This document shows, piece after piece, positions 58,483 through 64,000 of a stretch of DNA of 64,000 bases. The stretch comes from Bacteroidia bacterium. GTDB taxonomy: Bacteria; Bacteroidota; Bacteroidia; SpSt-205. The stretch lies in assembly GCA_026414975.1 (NCBI GenBank), contig JAOAHZ010000006.1, positions 156,446-220,445 on the forward strand, read 5' to 3'. Every line of letters starts with the position of its first letter. Within the stretch, counting starts at the first letter, position 1. Below the pieces are notes generated by a model. It made no database searches. It had not been told where the DNA came from and worked only from the letters and a program-made list of their open reading frames with translations. A program made the position numbers and the translations under genes.

Positions 58483-59673
58483 TCAAACCTCAAATAGCAG
58501 AAATATGTTCAAAGTTACTATGGTTAGGCTGATAAGCCATACCAGTGTATGACCTATACGACCGAAAGAAGCAGCCCTTATACGACTCAGAAAATAAAGC
58601 ATAGGAATCAAAACGAAGGGAAGCTGTAGGGACAAAAATACCTGAGACAAAACGAGCATATCACTAAGGTGTTCTGAGCCCCAAATCAGAAGAGCCAGCA
58701 AGGCTGGTAAAAGGCTAACGCTTCGCAGCAGAAGTCCTCTCCAAAAGGCGGAGAGGCGAGACGGCAGGAGGTACTCTAAAATAAGCTGGCCCGTTAGGGT
58801 GCTGGTGAGGGTAGCGTTATGGCCCGCCAGCAAAAGGGCTACTGCAAAGGCAAGGGCGGCTGCTTTACCTACGCTGGGTTCAAAGAGTCGGTGAGCCTCT
58901 TGTATGCCCCAGCGTGCATCGGGTGTGTGGGTTGCTTTCAAGGCCGCCGCAGTTAGAAGAAGGGCTCCATTGACAAAAAAGGCTATACTTAGGCTCCAAG
59001 CTGTATCTCGGGCGGTGAGACGAGCCTGTTCAGGCAGTGTGCCATAAAATCGCCCCTTTACCCATGCGCTGTGCAGGTAAAGGTTATGGGGCATGATTGT
59101 AGCGCCTATTAGGCCCAGTGCCAAATAAAGAGCTTCTGGGTTTTTCAATACTCTGGCTGATGGGACGAAGCCCCGCATTACCTCACCGAGGGGCGGCTTT
59201 AGAAGAATCAGCTCATAAACGAATATCCCTACGATACCTAAAGTTAGGAGGCCGACGAGACCTTCCAACAGACGAGGGCGCTTAGCGGTCCAGTAGAGGA
59301 CTATGACGGTTTCTATGAGGGCGAAGATGGCCCCTACTTCTAAAGGAAGCCCTACAAGCAGATGTAGAGCCAAAGCAAACCCTAATACCTCAGCCAAATC
59401 TGTCGCCATCACAGCTAAAAGAGCCGTTAGGGCTAAGAATCCCCCTAAGCGACTCCCCATTAGGGTGTACCCTAAACCCACGAGGTCTTGTCCTGAGAAT
59501 AGTCCTAAGCGGGCAGCGGCTACTTGAAGGAGGATGGCGGCGGCGCTAGAGAAAAAAATAACCCATAAAAGAGCGTAGCCAAACCCGCTGCCTGCTTCTA
59601 TGCCTGTGGCCCAGTTACCAGGGTCCATGTAGCCTACTGCCACCAGCACGCCTGGGCCAATCCAGCGTCTCAT
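58483..59673 (-). CDS. mntH: Nramp family divalent metal transporter
   Basis: 396-residue proton-coupled Mn2+/Fe2+ importer with 10-11 helices. The metal-binding motif in helix 1 is GYMDPGNWATGIEAGSGFGYALLW. The helix 6 partner is ATIMPHNLYLHSAWVKGR (MPH). Both match manganese-selective MntH proteins. The ATG lies 4 nt after a perfect TAACTTTG box, which leaves no room for a leader riboswitch. It is monocistronic and its 3' end is 5 bp from the convergent CTD-only gene. Confidence 0.94.
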   Translation of the reverse strand: MRRWIGPGVLVAVGYMDPGNWATGIEAGSGFGYALLWVIFFSSAAAILLQVAAARLGLFSGQDLVGLGYTLMGSRLGGFLALTALLAVMATDLAEVLGFALALHLLVGLPLEVGAIFALIETVIVLYWTAKRPRLLEGLVGLLTLGIVGIFVYELILLKPPLGEVMRGFVPSARVLKNPEALYLALGLIGATIMPHNLYLHSAWVKGRFYGTLPEQARLTARDTAWSLSIAFFVNGALLLTAAALKATHTPDARWGIQEAHRLFEPSVGKAAALAFAVALLLAGHNATLTSTLTGQLILEYLLPSRLSAFWRGLLLRSVSLLPALLALLIWGSEHLSDMLVLSQVFLSLQLPFVLIPMLYFLSRIRAASFGRIGHTLVWLISLTIVTLNIFLLFEV

Positions 59674-59677
59674 GTGG

Positions 59678-59685
59678 CAAAGTTA
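59678..59685 (-). promoter_or_regulatory. -7 box of mntH
   Basis: TAACTTTG on the minus strand, then CCAC, then ATG at 59673. Confidence 0.6.
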
Positions 59686-59735
59686 GCCTAAAAATCTTTT
59701 GGTCAGTTAAAATGAGTTGAGGGAGCTGGGTTTCT

Positions 59736-59774
59736 TGAGCTGGGGGCGGCGCCGACGGCGCCGCCCCCAGCTCA
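59736..59774. repeat. GC-rich perfect hairpin H3
   Basis: An 18-bp perfect stem (TGAGCTGGGGGCGGCGCC) with a GAC loop, in the divergent gap between mntH and tRNA-Gln. Its inner stem matches H1 minus a CAG triplet. Confidence 0.85.
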
Positions 59775-59832
59775 TCTGCCCTTATCAAAGCCCCTCCTCC
59801 GCACGAAGCTCTTGCATATACCCAAAACTTTA

Positions 59833-59840
59833 TACCTTTG
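59833..59840 (+). promoter_or_regulatory. -7 box of tRNA-Gln/prs
   Basis: TACCTTTG, 10 nt before the tRNA 5' end, with a TTG 18 nt upstream that fits the Bacteroidota -33 element. Confidence 0.65.
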
Positions 59841-59850
59841 TGGCGCTTCT

Positions 59851-59921
59851 TGCCCGGTCGTCTAACGGTAGGACAGCAGATTTTGGGTCTGCGTGTGGGG
59901 GTTCGAATCCTCCCCGGGCAA
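59851..59921 (+). tRNA. tRNA-Gln (anticodon TTG)
   Basis: 71-nt cloverleaf. The acceptor stem pairs TGCCCGG with CCGGGCA. The D arm is TCTAACGGTAGGA. The anticodon stem GCAGA/TCTGC encloses TTTTGGG (anticodon TTG), and the T arm is GGGGGTTCGAATCCTCC. The discriminator base is A and a complete CCA is not encoded. The prs start codon lies only 4 nt after the tRNA end. Confidence 0.95.
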
Positions 59922-59925
59922 CAGG

Positions 59926-60864
59926 GTGTCGCCCGATATCCCCATTCGACTCTTCGCCGGATCTGCCTCCCGAGCGTTTGCTGAAAAAGTCGCCGAGCAT
60001 TACGGGCAGCCTTTAGGGCAGCTTACCCTCCATCGGTTCTCCGACGGGGAGATGCAACCTAAATACGAGGAGTCCATACGCGGCGCCCATGTTTGCCTCA
60101 TTCAATCCACCAATGCCCCTGCTGATAATCTCATGGAGCTGCTCTTGCTCATAGATGCCGCTCGACGAGCTTCGGCGGAGACTATTACGGTGGTTATCCC
60201 TTACTTCGGCTATGCTCGGCAAGATCGAAAGGAAGAGGGGCGCGTATCTATCGGAGCAAAGCTTATCGCTAACCTCCTACAGGCTGCTGGAGCCTCTCGT
60301 ATCGTAACTATGGACCTTCATGCAGGACAGATACAAGGCTTTTTTGATATCCCCTTAGACAACTTAGAAGCCTCAGTTGTTCATATACCTTACATTCAAT
60401 CGCTTGGCTTAGAGCCCTTGGTCATAGTTTCGCCAGATGCAGGAGGTACCTCTCGCGCTCGCAAATATGCCCGTCGCCTTCATGCGGAGCTGGCTTTAGT
60501 AGATAAGTATCGCAATCAGCCTAATCAGGTTCATTCTATGCGGCTCATCGGCGAGGTCAGAGGTAAGCACGCTCTAATCGTAGATGATCTCGTAGATACA
60601 GCGGGTACCCTGGTGCGAGCCGCTGAACTTCTGCTTCAAGAAGGAGCTGAATCTATCCGAGCCTGCATCACCCATCCTGTGTTGTCGGGTGAGGCTTATG
60701 ATAGAATCGACCGGTCCTGCCTATCGGAAGTCATCGTAACCGACACCTTGCCTCTGCGGCGAGCTTCGGATAAGATTACGGTCTTGTCCGTAGCTCCTGT
60801 TTTTGCCCAAGCGCTAAAGAATATCCATCACCACGAGTCGGTCAGCGCCCTCTTTTTCTCTTGA
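59926..60864 (+). CDS. prs: Ribose-phosphate pyrophosphokinase
   Basis: Makes PRPP from ribose-5-phosphate and ATP for nucleotide, His and Trp synthesis. 312 residues, the normal length, from the GTG at 59926. Motifs are IRLFAGSASRAFAEKVAEHYG, FSDGEMQPKYEESIRGAHVCLIQSTNAPADNLMELLLLIDAARRASAETITVVIPYFGYARQDRK, MDLHAGQIQGFF, and the PRPP loop VDDLVDTAGTL. The track start at 59893 lies inside the tRNA and is rejected. With 4 nt between tRNA and start codon, the mRNA is probably released by tRNA 3' processing. Confidence 0.95.
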   Translation: MSPDIPIRLFAGSASRAFAEKVAEHYGQPLGQLTLHRFSDGEMQPKYEESIRGAHVCLIQSTNAPADNLMELLLLIDAARRASAETITVVIPYFGYARQDRKEEGRVSIGAKLIANLLQAAGASRIVTMDLHAGQIQGFFDIPLDNLEASVVHIPYIQSLGLEPLVIVSPDAGGTSRARKYARRLHAELALVDKYRNQPNQVHSMRLIGEVRGKHALIVDDLVDTAGTLVRAAELLLQEGAESIRACITHPVLSGEAYDRIDRSCLSEVIVTDTLPLRRASDKITVLSVAPVFAQALKNIHHHESVSALFFS

Positions 60865-60942
60865 ATACAGCAAAGTTGCTGAGGCAGCTTTAGCCTCAGC
60901 GGCGCGCCGTTGCAAAAAGGAGCGGGAGCTCTGTCTTTACTG

Positions 60943-60972
60943 TTAGCCTGAAAATAGGCTATTGTTTTGCAT
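60943..60972 (+). terminator. Weak terminator-like hairpin after prs
   Basis: TAGCCT-GAAAA-TAGGCTA followed by TTGTTTT. A longer T-less inverted repeat, GCTGAGGC...GCCTCAGC, lies closer to prs. Either could end the tRNA-prs transcript. Confidence 0.35.
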
Positions 60973-60983
60973 TAGAAAAGGCG

Positions 60984-60991
60984 TATATTCG
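60984..60991 (+). promoter_or_regulatory. Possible -7 box of fibre gene
   Basis: TATATTCG, 7 nt before the ATG at 60999; one mismatch to TAnnTTTG, slightly longer spacing than the common 4 nt. Confidence 0.4.
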
Positions 60992-60998
60992 CTTTAGT

Positions 60999-62579
60999 AT
61001 GGACAGGAGAATATATACCATAGGCTTGCTCGTAGGGGTATTCTTGCAAGGTCAAGGCGTTGGGATCGGCACAGCCTTACCTGATCCGTCGGCTCGGTTA
61101 CATATCGAGGACAATCAGCGGGGGCTTCTTATTCCTCGTTTAGGGCTTTCAGCTCGGAATGTGGCGGCCCCTGTGGTCAATCCAGCTTTTGGGCTTCTGG
61201 TCTTCAACACGGCTACGGCAGGTGCGGGGTCTAATCGGGTTTGGCCCGGCTTCTACTGGTGGAATGGAAGCGAGTGGGTACGACTGCTCGTCTATCCAAA
61301 TGAAGCCTGGCAGATAGAGGGGAACTTTGGGACGGACCCGTCTATTCACTTTTTGGGCACGATAGACAATCAGCCTTTGCGGATACGGGTGAATAACCAG
61401 CAGACCCTGCAGTTCAATACAAACTTTTCCATCCAGCGGGATGCGGGGGGGAATTCACGAGGCACCGATGCCGTAGATCTCCAAAGAAGACGAAATAGTC
61501 CGACTCAAGTTGCAAGTGGGACAGCAAGTGTAATCTCGGGAGGTGAGAACAACACCGCTAGTGGTCTTTGGAGCGTAGTGGGAGGAGGCTATGGGAACAG
61601 TGCCTCGGGCAATCTCTGTACTATAGCAGGAGGAGGAGGAAATACCGTAAGCGGAGGAGCTTACGGGACCATCGGAGGGGGGCAAGGTAATACCGCTGTA
61701 GGGGGGGCTACGATCGGAGGAGGGACGTTTAACACTGCAAGCGGGGCTCATAGTACTATTGCGGGGGGGAGAGTGAATACAGCCTCCGGTTGGTACAGCT
61801 CGGTGGGCGGTGGAGATGGAAATACCGCCTCAGGACCTAATAGCGTAGCTTGTGGGGGAGCGCTTAACGAAGCATCTGGAGCGTACAGCGTAGTAGTGGG
61901 AGGTTTTGGCAATACATCTAATGCTGACTATGTACTCACATATGGCCAACAGGTGGTCCCATCTACCATTGAAAGCCATCGCGTTTATTTCTTTGGTGAT
62001 GGCTCTATCGCTCCCAGTGGATTACCACGGACATCTGGGTTCATTGTTATCAATCGCTTAGATGGCGACCATCCTATTCATGTCGGCACCGATGGCACGA
62101 ATGGTAATGGCGCTTACCTCTCAGCAGGCGGCACTTGGACAAACGCCTCCTCCCGAGAAAAGAAAGACCGCTACACTCCCCTAAACCCCCAAGAAGTGCT
62201 TCAAGAAATCCGCCAACTCCCCATACAAGGTTGGTACTACAAAGGCACACAAGAGTACCATATAGGACCCTTCGCCGAGGACTTTCATGCCGCTTTCAAC
62301 ACAGGTATCCAAGATATGCCCGAATACGCTAAGACTTCCTTAGCTGCCTCTGATGTCGCAGGTGTAGCCCTAATTGGCATACAGGCTCTGGCTCAAGAAA
62401 ACGCTTCCCTCAGAGAGGAAAATGCTCAGCTCAAAGCCCAGCTTGAGGCCCTCCACAAAGAAGTCGGTGCTCTACGATCACTTGAGGCAGAAAACACAGC
62501 CATGCGTCAAGCCCTGCTCCACCTGGAGAAGCGCTTGCAGGACTTAGAAAAGCAAATCTATCCTGTAAGTTCTCGCTGA
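60999..62579 (+). CDS. Trimeric fibre-like protein with YadA-head-like repeats and S74 chaperone domain
   Basis: 526 residues: a short signal-like N-terminus (YTIGLLVGVFLQGQG), then a conserved head domain (about residues 20-170) with VWPGFYWWNGSEWVRL. About ten glycine-rich repeats follow (about 175-310) of the form ASGxxSxxGGGxxNT, resembling YadA/haemagglutinin head repeats. The C-terminus has an intramolecular chaperone of endosialidase (peptidase S74) start, SSREKKDRYTPL, and ends in a coiled coil (LREENAQLKAQLEALHKEVGALRSLEAENTAMRQALLHLEKRLQDLEKQI). Probably a trimeric surface fibre or adhesin. A close paralogue starts 25 nt downstream. Confidence 0.8.
   Translation: MDRRIYTIGLLVGVFLQGQGVGIGTALPDPSARLHIEDNQRGLLIPRLGLSARNVAAPVVNPAFGLLVFNTATAGAGSNRVWPGFYWWNGSEWVRLLVYPNEAWQIEGNFGTDPSIHFLGTIDNQPLRIRVNNQQTLQFNTNFSIQRDAGGNSRGTDAVDLQRRRNSPTQVASGTASVISGGENNTASGLWSVVGGGYGNSASGNLCTIAGGGGNTVSGGAYGTIGGGQGNTAVGGATIGGGTFNTASGAHSTIAGGRVNTASGWYSSVGGGDGNTASGPNSVACGGALNEASGAYSVVVGGFGNTSNADYVLTYGQQVVPSTIESHRVYFFGDGSIAPSGLPRTSGFIVINRLDGDHPIHVGTDGTNGNGAYLSAGGTWTNASSREKKDRYTPLNPQEVLQEIRQLPIQGWYYKGTQEYHIGPFAEDFHAAFNTGIQDMPEYAKTSLAASDVAGVALIGIQALAQENASLREENAQLKAQLEALHKEVGALRSLEAENTAMRQALLHLEKRLQDLEKQIYPVSSR
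61107..61454 (+). repeat. Direct repeat, copy 1 (shared fibre head)
   Basis: 348 bp that align without gaps to 62713-63060 at an offset of 1606. Most positions are identical at the DNA level, including third codon positions, indicating recent duplication or gene conversion. Confidence 0.85.
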
Positions 62580-62604
62580 AAACAAACTAAAATCCGGAAT
62601 AGAT

Positions 62605-64000
62605 ATGAAACAGCATGCAGTTTTCCTTGGCTTGCTTGGGTGCGGTTTAGTGTATGGGCAGAGTGTTGGTATTGGTACGGCTTTGCCGGATCCGTCTGCC
62701 CGCTTGCACATTGAGGACAACCAGCGGGGGCTTCTTATTCCTCGTTTAGGGCTTTCAGCTCGGAATGTGGCGGCGCCTGTGGTCAATCCAGCTATTGGGC
62801 TGCTGGTATTCAACACTGCCACAGCAGGCGCAGGAACTAACCGAGTCTGGCCCGGCTTCTACTGGTGGAATGGGAGCGAGTGGGTACGACTGCTCGTCTA
62901 TCCAAATGAAGCCTGGCAGATAGAAGGAAACTTCGGAACAAACCCCGCCATACACTTCCTCGGCACGATAGACAATCAGCCCTTGCGAATACGGGTGAAT
63001 AACCAGCAGACCCTGCAGTTCAATACGAACTTTTCCATCCAGCGAGATGCAGGGGGGAATCCGAGGGGTACTGAAGCGGTTGATTGGCAATACAGCCGTC
63101 CTACACCTGATAGAGTGGCAAGCGGAAATTACAGTGTAGTGGGAGGAGGCTACGGGAATGCTGCCAGTGGTCTTTATTCTACTGTTGCGGGGGGGGAGAA
63201 TAATGTTGCTTCAGGTTTGAATAGCTGTGTTGGGGGTGGTCTATTGAATGCAGCAGCTGGAACGAAGGCTACTATTGCTGGTGGAGAGCAGAATGCCATT
63301 CATTCAACTGCTCAAAGTGGGGTTATTGGCGGAGGCGTTCGCAATGCTATATTGCGTGGGAACTTTAATGCTATCCTTGGGGGGCAGCATAACACTGTGG
63401 AAGGCGATACTTCTGTTATCGGTGCAGGAGTGCGTAACTCCATTCGGCAAAATGTCTTCTCAGCTTTTATTGGTGGGGGCTCTGGAAATGTCATAGAAAG
63501 AACCGCCGGGGGTGGGGGAAGCGTCCAAGGTCCTATCATCGTTGGCGGTATCCGAAATAGGCTCTCATATTATCCCAACTGGGCCTTCATCGGAGGAGGG
63601 ATCGACAACTACGTAGAGACCGAACTGAGTTGGATAGGAGGTGGAGCAGGAAATCGTATTGATATTAGCTCCCCCCGTACATCGGGCCTTAACATCATAG
63701 TGGGCGGCGCACGCAACCTATGCAGAAACTACGAACTTCAATTTGTGGGCGGAGGAGCAGACAATCATAATGAGTCCTGGGGTTCTGTAATAGTTGGAGG
63801 CCAACAAAACAGGATATATACTGCTGATTTTATAAATGTCAACTGGTTCAACTTTATAGGAGGAGGGGCACAAAATGAAATAGAAGAAGGGAGCTTTTCA
63901 GGCATTCTCGGCGGTGGAAATAACAGTATTAGGGATTTTGCATGGACGAGTTTTATTATCGGCGCAGTAGATACGATACGGGGCGGATATGGCTCAGTGG
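62605..64000 (+). CDS. Trimeric fibre-like protein, paralogue, 3' partial
   Basis: Open from the ATG at 62605 to the window edge (465 codons visible), hence absent from the ORF track. A clear signal peptide (MKQHAVFLGLLGCGLVYGQS) is followed by a head domain nearly identical to the upstream gene. A longer and more diverged repeat body follows, with units such as VVGGGYGNAASG, TIAGGEQNAI, FIGGGIDNYV, IVGGARNL and FIGGGAQNEI. The repeats shift from NxASG to NxI/NxV endings, so the body differs from its neighbour while the head is preserved. An S74 domain is expected beyond the edge. Confidence 0.8.
   Translation, partial: MKQHAVFLGLLGCGLVYGQSVGIGTALPDPSARLHIEDNQRGLLIPRLGLSARNVAAPVVNPAIGLLVFNTATAGAGTNRVWPGFYWWNGSEWVRLLVYPNEAWQIEGNFGTNPAIHFLGTIDNQPLRIRVNNQQTLQFNTNFSIQRDAGGNPRGTEAVDWQYSRPTPDRVASGNYSVVGGGYGNAASGLYSTVAGGENNVASGLNSCVGGGLLNAAAGTKATIAGGEQNAIHSTAQSGVIGGGVRNAILRGNFNAILGGQHNTVEGDTSVIGAGVRNSIRQNVFSAFIGGGSGNVIERTAGGGGSVQGPIIVGGIRNRLSYYPNWAFIGGGIDNYVETELSWIGGGAGNRIDISSPRTSGLNIIVGGARNLCRNYELQFVGGGADNHNESWGSVIVGGQQNRIYTADFINVNWFNFIGGGAQNEIEEGSFSGILGGGNNSIRDFAWTSFIIGAVDTIRGGYGSV
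62713..63060 (+). repeat. Direct repeat, copy 2 (shared fibre head)
   Basis: Partner of 61107-61454. Similarity ends abruptly where the glycine-rich repeats start. Confidence 0.85.

Noticed and set aside
59678-59735. Manganese riboswitch upstream of mntH
   Set aside because: The predicted transcript is leaderless (box 4 nt from ATG), and no riboswitch-like conserved pairing was seen.
59893-59925. prs start at 59893 (ORF track)
   Set aside because: These codons are the T arm and acceptor stem of tRNA-Gln; the GTG at 59926 gives the normal Prs N-terminus.
61500-64000. Glycine-rich repeats as a CRISPR array or tandem DNA repeat
   Set aside because: The periodicity is in the protein (GGGxxN units); the DNA units are imperfect and of varying length within open reading frames.

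Overview
The window is a gene-dense stretch of a Bacteroidota chromosome. The lineage call rests on several independent markers. There is a type IX secretion (T9SS) sorting domain at the end of the 25310-26974 protein, a GldH-like gliding lipoprotein, and Bacteroidota-typical families (DUF3098 between ftsX and uppP, DUF4290 in front of murA, DUF5683). The -7 promoter element TAnnTTTG recurs throughout, and Shine-Dalgarno sequences are almost absent. WaaA, an LpxL-type acyltransferase and OmpA/TPR proteins indicate a Gram-negative, LPS-bearing cell. Some lineage-typical parts may point to a deep-branching or thermophilic group, but the sequence does not prove this.

Layout. 0.1-4.8 kb: two unrecognised genes, a TetR regulator, and a convergent waaA-outer membrane pair. 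4.8-12.7 kb: ugd, then a six-gene minus-strand operon SCP2-thioesterase-ctpA-uvrD-DUF4290-murA. 12.7-16.5 kb: KhtT/KhtU-like K+/H+ antiporter, a flippase and an RNA methyltransferase. 16.5-20.1 kb: a TRAP transporter with a TatT subunit. 20.2-24 kb: ftsH, surE, ftsY. 24-27 kb: secreted proteins including a T9SS cargo. 27-30.5 kb: ftsX-DUF3098-uppP-truB-ribF. 30.5-38 kb: PurE-like protein, M16 peptidase, LpxL, NuoE-CarA, HtpX, SRP RNA, M23 peptidase, MerR. 38-46 kb: trxB-dsbD, sugar-phosphate isomerase, CDF transporter, YchF. 46-50 kb: tgt, a hypothetical gene, LhgO and ChaN. 50-56 kb: OmpA/TPR lipoprotein, then frr-ntrC-thiolase and queC. 56-60.9 kb: pepP-gldH-CTD-only protein, mntH, tRNA-Gln, prs. 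61-64 kb: two tandem trimeric-fibre-like genes with a shared N-terminus, the second cut by the window end.

How genes work together. Envelope biogenesis dominates: WaaA and LpxL for lipid A, MurA and UppP for peptidoglycan, and FtsX with a divergent M23 protein for wall hydrolysis. Membrane-protein targeting and quality control are represented by SRP RNA, FtsY, FtsH and HtpX. QueC and Tgt belong to the queuosine pathway. TrxB and DsbD share an operon and form one electron path to the periplasm.

The most striking signal is regulatory. At 23 transcription-unit starts a TAnnTTTG-like box is followed by 4-6 nt (exactly 4 in 19 cases) and then an ATG or GTG. This predicts transcription starting on the start codon, that is, leaderless mRNA, and it corrects several start codons. 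Other unusual items are three related GC-rich hairpins with 16-18 bp stems and compensatory changes, a tRNA-Gln ending 4 nt before the prs start codon, and the tandem fibre genes with constant heads and variable repeat bodies. No transposase, CRISPR array or prophage module was seen.
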